Shown here: positions 15,201 to 23,023 of the stretch, in pieces | How positions within the stretch are numbered: the first letter of the stretch is position 1 | How the letters are laid out: every line of letters begins with the position of its first letter | Source: an uncultured Prevotellaceae bacterium | GTDB lineage: Bacteria > Bacteroidota > Bacteroidia > Bacteroidales > Muribaculaceae | Assembly: GCA_900318255.1 (NCBI GenBank) | Contig: ONJX01000042.1 | Coordinates: 1 to 33,990, forward strand | DNA: 33,990 bases | Direction: 5' to 3' | The notes under the pieces: generated by a model | The model's input: the letters and a program-made list of their open reading frames with translations, nothing else | What the model was told of the DNA's origin: nothing | Database searches by the model: none | Program-made: the position numbers and the translations under genes

Positions 15201-16304
15201 CTATTGATCACACAAGCGGCGTGCCATGTCATTGAGAGTGAGGCACTGGCCACGCTTGATGGCAATCTTCTCGTTGTGATGCTCCCATGGGGCAAGGATT
15301 AGCAGTTGTCCACGGGCACAAGCATCCATGCGAGCGCCGCCAGGCTTGGCAAGGTGCGTGAAGCCGTTTTCCTGTAAATATATTAATGGTAAGCCCTCGT
15401 TAAAGGCTGCCTTCATCACGGCTTTCTCGCCTGGAGAGATAGAAGGAGAAACCAACACTGCTCCCTGACGTGCCGCACCGAGGCACTCGGCGACTTTAGC
15501 ATCTATCTCATGCTCGGTAAGGCTGCGTGAGCATTGCACTTGCACTTTGAATGGGCGATCAAGCAGGAAACGGTTACCAATAGCCGAGAAAGTGATCCCT
15601 GCCGCCTCCACGTTTCGTTGCACGCGGAACAGGTCGGGGTTCTCACGTTTCATCAACAGGCGTCGCGGGTTGTCTTCTAAATAACGCAGCCACGTCTCGA
15701 GTTGTCCAGAGCGCAACAGTAGCCGGTCGTTATAGCCACGGGCAAAGAGCAGTCCATGAGTGCGATCCTCGCCACGGCGGTCACGCCGCTGTACCTGGCG
15801 CCCCGTTTGCCCCGTGTGTCCCGTTTGTCCCATTTGTCCCGTTTGTTGCGTTGTCAACGCAACAGACTGGACAGGCGCAACAGACTGGACAGGCGCAACG
15901 CCCAGCTCGCGGTAGTGGCGGTTGCAGCTCTGCTTAAAGCCCCGCAAGGCAATGCCAAGGGGCTTCTCCATCTTCTCCTTGACAAAGAGGATGCCATGCA
16001 GGTGGTCGGGCATCATTTGGAGGGCGAGCACTTCAATCTCGGGGTGGTGCGACGATGCCGCCCACCACTCATCTGCAACTCGCTGCCCTAGTTCAGAAAG
16101 AATGATGCGCGGTGCGTCACTGCTGCCTTGAGGGGCATGGCTCTTTCCTACCACCTCGCCAAAGAGAGAGAGCCGACCCTCGGTCACCATCGTTATCATG
16201 TAGATTTGGCGACCGGTATAGTCATGCCCCACACAACGGCGAAGCATCGACGGCTTCTTCTCGCCAGCAAAGCGCCTCTGCGCCTCGTAGGTCTCTTTAT
16301 CCAT
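15201..16304 (-). CDS. Y1 (HUH) RAYT-like transposase fused to a Rossmann/DprA-like region
   Basis: Residues about 20-225 match the Y1/IS200-type single-strand transposase fold of REP-associated transposases. They include RQIYMITMVTEGRLSLFG, the HUH site MPDHLHGI (H101, H103), and a following helix with Tyr131 as the likely nucleophile. A closing segment, GYNDRLLLRSGQLETWLRYL, is followed by DNPRR. A low-complexity linker at about 136-176 (APVQSV twice, then a Gln-Thr-Gly series) is encoded by 18- and 9-bp tandem repeats and interrupts the domain. Residues about 258-367 form an extra alpha/beta region (GAVLVSPSISPGEKAV, GLPLIYLQENGF, KPGGARMDACARGQLLIL). It resembles DprA/SLOG-type nucleotide-binding folds; this assignment is from pattern only. 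The gene starts 9 bases after the alcohol dehydrogenase stop on the same strand. I see no flanking insertion-sequence ends, consistent with a domesticated RAYT. Confidence 0.78.
   Translation of the reverse strand: MDKETYEAQRRFAGEKKPSMLRRCVGHDYTGRQIYMITMVTEGRLSLFGEVVGKSHAPQGSSDAPRIILSELGQRVADEWWAASSHHPEIEVLALQMMPDHLHGILFVKEKMEKPLGIALRGFKQSCNRHYRELGVAPVQSVAPVQSVALTTQQTGQMGQTGHTGQTGRQVQRRDRRGEDRTHGLLFARGYNDRLLLRSGQLETWLRYLEDNPRRLLMKRENPDLFRVQRNVEAAGITFSAIGNRFLLDRPFKVQVQCSRSLTEHEIDAKVAECLGAARQGAVLVSPSISPGEKAVMKAAFNEGLPLIYLQENGFTHLAKPGGARMDACARGQLLILAPWEHHNEKIAIKRGQCLTLNDMARRLCDQ
15803..15898. repeat. Coding 9-bp and 18-bp tandem repeats with an embedded palindrome
   Basis: Five 9-bp units of the type CCGTTTGTC span 15803-15847. 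A palindrome with a 10-bp stem follows (TGTTGCGTTG, T, CAACGCAACA; 15844-15864). Two identical 18-bp units lie at 15863-15880 and 15881-15898. All lie within the transposase gene and keep its frame. Bases 15839-15864 match the ftcD-hutU palindrome exactly. Confidence 0.9.
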
Positions 16305-16313
16305 AATAATCGC

Positions 16314-17498
16314 CTAGCGGGCCATGAGGTAGATGTCGCGCATGGCTTGGGCGTCGAGCACCTCCATTGCGCCTACAGTGATGGTGCCACCACGCGAGCA
16401 TTTATCGACCATGGTGTCGATCTCCTCGTCGGTGATCTCGCGTCCCAGCAACTCGTGGATGCTGGTGGGCATCCCTATCTGGCGATAGAACTCCTCAACG
16501 GCACAGATGCCGCGCTCGGCAGTCTCCTCGGGATGGGCGAAGTCGTTGGGAACACCCATCACATTGACGGCAAACTGCACAAAGCGGCTCAAGTGCTTGT
16601 CCTTGACATAACGTGCCCATGATGGCCAGATGGCGGCCAGGCCTGCACCATGTGTAACGCCGAAGATGGCACTCAGCTCATGCTCAAGGCGATGGGTGGC
16701 AAAGTCTTTCTCGGTGCCGCACTCGGTCAAGTCGTTGTGAGCCAGCGAACCAGCCCACATGATTTGTGCACGGTGGCGATAGTCCTCGGGATGGCGCATC
16801 ACCACCAGAGCCGATTCCTTGACGGTGCGCAGCAGGGCCTCGCTGATGGAGTCGGTGAGCGTCATGTCCTCATATTTCGAGAAGTAGCGCTCCATAGTGT
16901 GCATCATGATGTCGGTAGCTCCAGCCGCCGTTTGATAGGGAGGCAGGGTGAAAGTGCGCTCGGGATTCATCACCGCAAAGCGGCAGCGGCACAGGTCGCT
17001 GTTGATACCACGCTTGAGCAGTCCCTCGTCGGCTGTAATCACGCAGCTCGACGACATCTCACTACCAGCAGCAGGAATGGTGAGCACCACGCCAATGGGC
17101 AGGCACTGCTTGGGCACCGCTTTCCCTGCCCAGAAGTCCCACACGTCGCCATCGTAGGGCACGCCATAGCCAATGGCCTTCGACGAGTCAATCACGCTGC
17201 CGCCACCCACGGTGAGGATAAAATCTACCCCCTCGCGGCGGCACAGCTCAATGCCCTCACGCACCTTCGACAGCAGCGGGTTAGGCACCACACCGCCCAG
17301 CTCGCAAAAGTCGATGCCCGCACTGCGCAGCTGCTCTCGCACCACATCGAGCAGTCCAGAGCGCTGCGCCGAGCCGCCACCATAGTGTATCAGCACCTTC
17401 TTGGCTCCACATGCTGCCACTAACTCACCAATCTTCTTCTCCGAATCTCGTCCAAACACCACCCTAGTGGGCGCATAGAAATTGAAATCTTTAATCAT
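16314..17498 (-). CDS. Iron-containing alcohol dehydrogenase (YqhD/butanol dehydrogenase type)
   Basis: This is a cytoplasmic group III alcohol dehydrogenase that reduces aldehydes or oxidises alcohols with NAD(P)H. The 394 residues are normal for the family. The nucleotide-binding GGGSVIDSSKA lies at 98-108, and the metal ligands are visible as D196 and H200 (TDIMMHT), H273 (LEHELS) and H283 (VTHGAG). This matches the E. coli YqhD ligand pattern. The substrate cannot be told; four-carbon or longer aldehydes are common in the family. The transposase gene follows 9 bases downstream on the same strand and is probably co-transcribed. The acyl-CoA synthetase is divergent. Confidence 0.93.
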   Translation of the reverse strand: MIKDFNFYAPTRVVFGRDSEKKIGELVAACGAKKVLIHYGGGSAQRSGLLDVVREQLRSAGIDFCELGGVVPNPLLSKVREGIELCRREGVDFILTVGGGSVIDSSKAIGYGVPYDGDVWDFWAGKAVPKQCLPIGVVLTIPAAGSEMSSSCVITADEGLLKRGINSDLCRCRFAVMNPERTFTLPPYQTAAGATDIMMHTMERYFSKYEDMTLTDSISEALLRTVKESALVVMRHPEDYRHRAQIMWAGSLAHNDLTECGTEKDFATHRLEHELSAIFGVTHGAGLAAIWPSWARYVKDKHLSRFVQFAVNVMGVPNDFAHPEETAERGICAVEEFYRQIGMPTSIHELLGREITDEEIDTMVDKCSRGGTITVGAMEVLDAQAMRDIYLMAR

Positions 17499-17528
17499 AA
17501 TGATAGCTCTTATTTAGTAACGTTTTCG

Positions 17529-17536
17529 CAAAGATA
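17529..17536 (-). promoter_or_regulatory. Probable -7 element for the alcohol dehydrogenase gene
   Basis: TATCTTTG on the minus strand lies 30 bases before the ATG at 17498. No clear -33 TTTG was found at the usual distance, so this rests on the -7 element alone. Confidence 0.45.
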
Positions 17537-17611
17537 CATCTTTTTGGGCACATTACCGTTTTTTCAGGCTACGTTTTTTAAAACAATTAAAGCTGATTGG
17601 GAAAAAAGTTG

Positions 17612-17619
17612 TATCTTTG
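17612..17619 (+). promoter_or_regulatory. -7 element that decides the acyl-CoA synthetase start
   Basis: TATCTTTG at 17612-17619 puts transcription start near 17624-17627. The first in-frame ATG (17628) would then be essentially leaderless, while the ATG at 17646 gets a leader of about 20 bases. It is divergent from the alcohol dehydrogenase -7 element 76 bases away. Confidence 0.5.
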
Positions 17620-17645
17620 TGGGTTAGATGAAAAACATTAAACCG

Positions 17646-19265
17646 ATGAAACACTATCTGAAGACTTTAGAGAACACCATCCACAACCATTGGAACCTCA
17701 AGGCCCTGTGCGACTACGGGGGCGAATCATTCACCTACGGCAACCTGGCAACCCACGTCGAGACGATGCGGCTCTTCTTCGAAGCCGCTGGCGTCAAGAA
17801 GGGCGACAAGGTGGCCATCTGCGCTCGCAACTCGGCACGCTGGGCGATGACATTCTGGGGCATTAACGCCAACGAGCGCGTGGTGGTGCCGCTGCTGGCC
17901 GACTTCCACCCCGACAGCGTCTCCAGGCTCACCAACCATTCAGATAGCGCCCTGCTCTTCACCAATGACGACATCTGGACCAAGATGAACCCCGATGACA
18001 TGCCCAACCTCAAGGCAACCATCAACGTGAAAGACAACAGCGTGCTATGGCACCGCGACGAGGCTGTGGCACAGGCTTGGGAGCACCGTGAAGAGCTTTT
18101 TAATGAAAAATACCCTAGCGGCATGATGCCTGGCGACGTGACCTATCCTGGCGACAACTTCTATGACCTGGCTATCATCAACTACACGTCGGGCACCACT
18201 GGCACCCCCAAGGGTGTGATGCTCACCTACGGCGCCATGAGCGACACCGACGAGTTTGCCAACGCCAACTTCCCCAACACCCCTGGCGAGACCATCGTCT
18301 CGATGCTCCCCATGGCTCACATGTATGGCCTAGCAATCGAGTTCATCCACCCCAACGTCGATGGCGTCACCGTCTATTTCCTGGGAAAGACGCCCTCGCC
18401 CACCACTCTGCTCAAAGCCATGCAGGAGGTGAGGCCCTACATGGTGATCTCCGTGCCACTGGTGATGGAGATAATCTATGCCAACTCCATCAAGCCCGCC
18501 CTCGAGAAGAGGAAAAAGCTAATGCTCATCCCAGGCTTGAAACGCGTGATTTACAGTGCCGCTCGACGCACCATCATGAAGGTGTTTGGCGGGCAGGTGC
18601 AGTGCTTCATCATGGGCGGCGCGGCTCTCAACCCCGAGGCCGAGCGTTGCTTCAAGAAGATGAAGCTGCCATTCACCGTGGGCTATGGCATGACCGAGGC
18701 GTGCCCGCTGCTGGCCTACTCGTGGTGGAAGGAGTTTGTGCCTGGCTCGTGCGGCAAGCCCGTGCATGAGGTGCGCATCGACAGCGACGACCCGCAGCGC
18801 CAGGCCGGCGAGATACAGGCCCGCGGCGCAAACCTCACCATAGGCTACTACAAGAACCCCGAAGCCACTGAGGCCTCGTTCACCAGCGACGGCTGGTTCC
18901 GCACCGGCGACCTAGGCGTGATGGACAAAAATAACAACATCTTCATTCGCGGACGCATCAAGTCGATGATACTCAACTCCTCGGGCCAGAACATCTACCC
19001 CGAAGAGGTGGAGGCGGTATTGAACAACTGCCAGTATGTTGACGAATGCGTTGTCGTTGACCGAAAAGGAAAGATTGTGGCTCTCGTCTATAGCGACCTG
19101 CCCAAAGACATGGACCCCGACACCCGCGCAGCACTGCCGGCACAGATTCGCAGCGAGGCCAACAAATCGCTCCCCGCCTACAGCAAAATCTCAACAGTAG
19201 AAATGCTCGACACCCCCTTCGAGAAAACACCAAAAATGAGTATCAAGCGATTCCTCTATAAATGA
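17646..19265 (+). CDS. Long-chain acyl-CoA synthetase (AMP-binding)
   Basis: This ANL-superfamily ligase activates a fatty acid with ATP to an acyl-adenylate and then an acyl-CoA. The 539 residues include the P-loop-like YTSGTTGTPKGVML (180-193), the A5-type GYGMTEACPLLAYS, and the adenylate-binding GWFRTGDLG. A hinge and C-terminal subdomain follow (RIKSMILNSSGQNIYPEEVE), ending near a conserved lysine region (FEKTPKMSIKRFL). The ATG at 17646 (MKHYLKTL) fits both the promoter and the usual N-terminus; the alternative ATG at 17628 adds six residues. Chain length and pathway cannot be read from sequence. Its neighbours give no strong functional clue. Confidence 0.9.
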   Translation: MKHYLKTLENTIHNHWNLKALCDYGGESFTYGNLATHVETMRLFFEAAGVKKGDKVAICARNSARWAMTFWGINANERVVVPLLADFHPDSVSRLTNHSDSALLFTNDDIWTKMNPDDMPNLKATINVKDNSVLWHRDEAVAQAWEHREELFNEKYPSGMMPGDVTYPGDNFYDLAIINYTSGTTGTPKGVMLTYGAMSDTDEFANANFPNTPGETIVSMLPMAHMYGLAIEFIHPNVDGVTVYFLGKTPSPTTLLKAMQEVRPYMVISVPLVMEIIYANSIKPALEKRKKLMLIPGLKRVIYSAARRTIMKVFGGQVQCFIMGGAALNPEAERCFKKMKLPFTVGYGMTEACPLLAYSWWKEFVPGSCGKPVHEVRIDSDDPQRQAGEIQARGANLTIGYYKNPEATEASFTSDGWFRTGDLGVMDKNNNIFIRGRIKSMILNSSGQNIYPEEVEAVLNNCQYVDECVVVDRKGKIVALVYSDLPKDMDPDTRAALPAQIRSEANKSLPAYSKISTVEMLDTPFEKTPKMSIKRFLYK

Positions 19266-19284
19266 GTCCTCTGTGAAAAACAAA

Positions 19285-19505
19285 CGGCGAATTATGCGAA
19301 TTAAACTAATTTTCACTGAGTCCACTTTAAAAAGTCGTTATTTTTGAGAAAATCAAACAAAACAACAAAAGAAGACAAATTCAACCCGCTTAATATCAAC
19401 AAAATAGAATTCGTTGTAATTCGTTTAATTCGTGTGCTTTTACTTTTGGAGGTGGACTCAATTGAAATAAAATCGCGCTCATTATTCGTTATGTGGCGAA
19501 TTATG
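19285..19505. promoter_or_regulatory. Dyad-rich region upstream of hutH
   Basis: The 300-base gap before hutH has no gene but much symmetry. TGAGTCCAC (19317-19325) and GTGGACTCA (19452-19460) are perfect inverted repeats inside weaker arms of about 24 bases. CGAATTAAAC near 19298 has an inverted partner GTTTAATTCG near 19418. GGCGAATTATG occurs directly near 19286 and again near 19495, just before the -7 element. It could be a regulator binding region for hutHI or the remains of a small inverted-repeat element. Confidence 0.5.
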
Positions 19506-19507
19506 AC

Positions 19508-19515
19508 TACCTTTG
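19508..19515 (+). promoter_or_regulatory. Probable -7 element for hutH-hutI
   Basis: TACCTTTG fits TAnnTTTG and lies about 50 bases before the hutH ATG. The -33 element is weak, which would suit a promoter needing an activator. Confidence 0.45.
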
Positions 19516-19565
19516 CACACCGAAAACAAGAACACAAAATTAACTAAACACTTAACATAACCGAA

Positions 19566-21041
19566 ATGACACATTACATTAGCGCCGAGCACCTCTCTAT
19601 TGAGCGTGTGGGCGAGATTATTGAGAAGAACATAAAGTTGGCACTTAGCGACGATGCCAAGGCTCGCATCGTGCGTTGCCGCAAGTATCTCGACGAGCAG
19701 ATTGCCGCTAGCGACGTGCCAGTCTATGGCGTGACCACTGGCTTTGGCTCGCTGTGCAACGTGAAGGTGAGCAAGGACCAGCTCTCGCAACTGCAAATCA
19801 ACCTGATGATGTCGCACGCCTGTGGCGTGGGCGAGCGCGTGCCTAACGAGATTGTGCGCATCATGCTGCTACTCAAAATTCAGTCACTGAGCTACGGCTT
19901 CTCGGGCAGCAAGCTCGACACCGTGGAACGCCTCATCGACTTCTTCAACGAGGGCGTGACACCCGTGGTTTACCGTCAGGGTTCTCTTGGCGCCTCGGGC
20001 GACCTCGTGCCTCTGGCTCACATGAGTCTGCCACTGGTGGGACTCGGAGAAGTGGAATATGAGGGTAAAGTGATGCCCGCCGCCGAGCTTCTTAAACTCA
20101 AAGGTTGGGAACCTATCGAGCTCGCCAGCAAGGAAGGTCTCGCACTCTTGAACGGCACTCAGAACATGAGCTCGTTTGCTGTGTGGGCACTGCTCCAGGC
20201 TGAGCGCCTTAGCGACTGGGCCGACCACATCGCCGCCATGTCGCTCGACGCCTACGACGGCCGCATCGAGCCGTTCACCGAGGCAGTGCATCTGGTGCGC
20301 CCACACAAGGGCCAACTCGAGACCGCCGCTCACATGAAAGAGCTTCTCACCGGCAGTGAACTCATCAAGCAACCCAAAGTGCATGTGCAAGACCCCTACT
20401 CCTTCCGCTGCGTGCCACAGGTTCACGGCACCGTTAAGGACACTATACGCTATGTGAAATCAGTTATCGACACCGAGATCAACAGCGCTACCGACAACCC
20501 CACCGTGTGCCCCGACGACGACCTCATCATCAGCGCCGGCAACTTCCATGGCGAGCCCATCGCTATGCCCATGGACTTCCTCGCTATCGCGCTTAGCGAG
20601 CTGGCCAACATCAGCGAGCGCCGCATCTATCGCCTCGTCTCGGGCACTCGCGGCCTGCCCAGCTTCCTCGTTGCCAACCCAGGCCTCAACAGCGGCTTCA
20701 TGATCACCCAATACACCGCCGCCAGCGTGGTAAGCCTCAACAAGTCGCTCGCCGCTCCCTCGAGCCTCGACAGCATCCCATCGTGCCAAGACCAGGAAGA
20801 CCACGTGAGCATGGGCGCTAACGCCGCCATCAAGCTCTACAAAGTGGTGCTCAACACCGAGCGCGTGCTTGCCATCGAGCTGTTCAACGCCGCTCAGGCC
20901 CTGGAGTTCCGCTTCCCCAAGAAGTCCTCACCAGTAATCATGAAGATGCACGAGGACTTCCGCAAAGAGGTGCCATTCATCAGCGACGACGTGATCATGT
21001 ATCCTCTCATTGAGAAAGCAATACAATTCCTTCGTAAATGA
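19566..21041 (+). CDS. hutH: Histidine ammonia-lyase
   Basis: HutH removes ammonia from L-histidine to give urocanate, the first step of histidine use, in the cytoplasm. The 491 residues are standard. The MIO prosthetic group forms from A143-S144-G145 in GSLGASGDLVPLAHM. VYGVTTGFGSL near residue 53 carries the catalytic tyrosine region, and SATDNPTVC lies in the substrate-site part. The stop overlaps the hutI start (ATGA), so the two are translationally coupled. Its partners hutU and ftcD lie about 11-15 kb upstream, separated by the defence module and four other genes. Confidence 0.97.
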   Translation: MTHYISAEHLSIERVGEIIEKNIKLALSDDAKARIVRCRKYLDEQIAASDVPVYGVTTGFGSLCNVKVSKDQLSQLQINLMMSHACGVGERVPNEIVRIMLLLKIQSLSYGFSGSKLDTVERLIDFFNEGVTPVVYRQGSLGASGDLVPLAHMSLPLVGLGEVEYEGKVMPAAELLKLKGWEPIELASKEGLALLNGTQNMSSFAVWALLQAERLSDWADHIAAMSLDAYDGRIEPFTEAVHLVRPHKGQLETAAHMKELLTGSELIKQPKVHVQDPYSFRCVPQVHGTVKDTIRYVKSVIDTEINSATDNPTVCPDDDLIISAGNFHGEPIAMPMDFLAIALSELANISERRIYRLVSGTRGLPSFLVANPGLNSGFMITQYTAASVVSLNKSLAAPSSLDSIPSCQDQEDHVSMGANAAIKLYKVVLNTERVLAIELFNAAQALEFRFPKKSSPVIMKMHEDFRKEVPFISDDVIMYPLIEKAIQFLRK

Positions 21042-22282
21042 AACTCTTAGTTAAGAATATCGCCACCCTCGCCGGTATCGACGGCGGGGGTGTGCTCAAA
21101 AGATGCGGTGAGGAGATGGCGCAATTCGATGCCATCCACAACGCTTGGATGCTCGTGGAAGACGGCATCATCACCGAGTTTGACACTACCGACAACCGCC
21201 CCATGCCAACCGATGTTGACGAGGTTGTTGATGCCGGCGGCGGCACAGTGCTGCCCAGCTGGTGCGACTCTCACACCCACATCGTCTATGCCGGCAGCCG
21301 CGAGCAGGAGTTCGTTGACAAAATCAACGGGCTGAGCTATGCCGAGATTGCCCGCCGTGGCGGCGGCATCCTCAACAGCGCCGACCGCCTGCACCTCATG
21401 ACCGAGCAGCAGCTCTACGACGCTGCCATGGAGCGCGTGCGCGAGGTGATTGCCAAGGGCACCGGAGCCATCGAGATAAAGAGCGGCTACGGCCTCAACA
21501 CCCAAGACGAGCTCAAGATGCTGCGCGTGATAGCACGCATCCAGGAGAGCACCCGCCTGCGTGTGGTATCTACCTTCCTGGGCGCTCATGCCGTGGGACG
21601 CGAATATGCCGGCCGCCAGGCCCACTATGTTGACCTCATCATCAACGAGATGATACCCGCTGTGGCCGCCGAGGGCCTTGCCAACTTTGTGGATGTGTTC
21701 TGCGACGAGGGCTTCTTCACCCCCGAGGAGACATCGCGCATATTGGAGGCTGGTCTCAAATATGGCATGCGCGGCAAGATTCACGGCCAGGAGCTGGCAC
21801 CCTCGGGTGGCGTAGAGGTGGCATTGAAGCACAACGCCCTCTCGGTTGATCACCTTGAGAGCATGACCGACGAGGACATCGCCATGATGCGCGGTCGTGA
21901 CACCATGCCCACTGCCCTACCCGGCACCTCGTTCTTCCTGAACATGCCGTTTGCCCCTGCCCGAAAGATGATTACCGCAGGCTTGCCCGTGGCTATCGCG
22001 AGCGACTATAACCCTGGCTCCACGCCCAGCGGCGACATGAAGTTTGTGGTGTCGCTCGCCTGCATCAAGATGCGACTGCAGCCCGCCGAGGCACTCAATG
22101 CCGCCACCATCAACGGCGCGGCAGCAATGGCACTCAGTGCCGACTACGGCAGCATAGCTCCCGGCAAGGTGGCCAATTTCTTCATCACCCGCCCCATCCC
22201 GAGCATCGACTTCATACCCTACGCTTACACCACACCCATCATCGCCCGCACATTCCTTGCTGGCGAGGAGCAGATTTTTTAA
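21038..22282 (+). CDS. hutI: Imidazolonepropionase
   Basis: HutI hydrolyses 4-imidazolone-5-propionate to N-formimino-L-glutamate, the FtcD substrate. This 414-residue amidohydrolase-fold enzyme has the metal-binding DSHTHIVYAGSREQEF (H79, H81), then KIHGQEL, a histidine in SVDHLES, and the metal-site ASDYNPGS. It overlaps hutH by four bases. The length is normal and no defects are visible. Confidence 0.97.
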   Translation: MKLLVKNIATLAGIDGGGVLKRCGEEMAQFDAIHNAWMLVEDGIITEFDTTDNRPMPTDVDEVVDAGGGTVLPSWCDSHTHIVYAGSREQEFVDKINGLSYAEIARRGGGILNSADRLHLMTEQQLYDAAMERVREVIAKGTGAIEIKSGYGLNTQDELKMLRVIARIQESTRLRVVSTFLGAHAVGREYAGRQAHYVDLIINEMIPAVAAEGLANFVDVFCDEGFFTPEETSRILEAGLKYGMRGKIHGQELAPSGGVEVALKHNALSVDHLESMTDEDIAMMRGRDTMPTALPGTSFFLNMPFAPARKMITAGLPVAIASDYNPGSTPSGDMKFVVSLACIKMRLQPAEALNAATINGAAAMALSADYGSIAPGKVANFFITRPIPSIDFIPYAYTTPIIARTFLAGEEQIF

Positions 22283-22288
22283 TGCATT

Positions 22289-22301
22289 GCGCCTACGGCG
22301 C
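22289..22301. repeat. Short hairpin after hutI
   Basis: GCGCC-TAC-GGCGC is a five-bp stem with a triloop, similar in form to the cTTCg hairpins at the window start. No T run follows it, so it is not a classic terminator. The rest of the 104-base gap has short GGTGGAA/TTCCACC inverted repeats and nothing else. Confidence 0.6.
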
Positions 22302-22386
22302 GTGAAAGGTGGAACGGGGATAGTGAAACGGTTCTTCCATTTCTCATTCCACCTTCCACTTTCCACGTCAATTAATTCCTAATGAT

Positions 22387-22929
22387 ATGGCAAAAATTTC
22401 AACTAAAGCCGAATTGATTGCGGCTATGACCAGTGATTACGCAGCTCTAATGGCGCAGCTCGACAGCATGAGTGAGCGAGCCATTAGTAGCGAATTTGAT
22501 GAGACCAACAGCCCTAAGAAATGCGGAGCACGATGGATTTATGACCGCTGTACCCGCGACCTGCTGATTCATCTCTATGAGTGGCAAATGCTGATGGAGA
22601 CTTTTGTGACAAACATCCGCGCTGGTCAGCAGCTTGACTATCTGCCCGATGAATACCGCAAAGATTATCATGCCATGGACAAGATGCTCGTTGAAAAGCA
22701 TCAGGCTACTACGGTAGCCGATGCGTGCACGATGCTAACTGAGAGTCATGAGAAGATGCTGCAACTTGCCGACAGCTTTACGCAAGAGGAACTGTTCACT
22801 AAAGGCTATTACAAATGCACCTACACCACCGACATGGCAGCCTATTTTGCCAGCGTAACCTCCAGTCCCTACCAGCAAGCCACTAAAATTCTAAAGAAGC
22901 ACACCAAGAACATCGACAAAGCTAAATGA
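22387..22929 (+). CDS. ClbS/DfsB-family four-helix bundle protein
   Basis: The 180 residues match the DUF1706 (ClbS/DfsB) family from end to end: a start like AKISTKAELIAAMTSDY, then RDLLIHLYEWQMLM, ESHEKMLQLADSFTQEELFTKGYYKCTYTTDM and a final SSPYQQATKILKKH. ClbS itself is a hydrolase that protects colibactin producers from their own genotoxin. Most family members are uncharacterised, so a detoxifying role here is only a possibility. It lies 104 bases after hutI on the same strand and may be read through from hutHI. A strong terminator follows. Confidence 0.88.
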   Translation: MAKISTKAELIAAMTSDYAALMAQLDSMSERAISSEFDETNSPKKCGARWIYDRCTRDLLIHLYEWQMLMETFVTNIRAGQQLDYLPDEYRKDYHAMDKMLVEKHQATTVADACTMLTESHEKMLQLADSFTQEELFTKGYYKCTYTTDMAAYFASVTSSPYQQATKILKKHTKNIDKAK

Positions 22930-22954
22930 GCACTCTACTCCCTATCCACCAAAC

Positions 22955-22983
22955 AAAAAAGCGCCACAATGTGACGCTTTTTT
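22955..22983. terminator. Bidirectional intrinsic terminator
   Basis: AAAAAAGCG-c-CAC, loop AAT, GTG-a-CGCTTTTTT gives a GC stem with six A and six T at its ends. It works on both strands and separates the convergent ClbS-type gene and the peptidase gene that ends at 23024. Confidence 0.9.
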
Positions 22984-23023
22984 GATACTATAAACTATAA
23001 GCAGCCCAGCTAGGAACTGTGAA

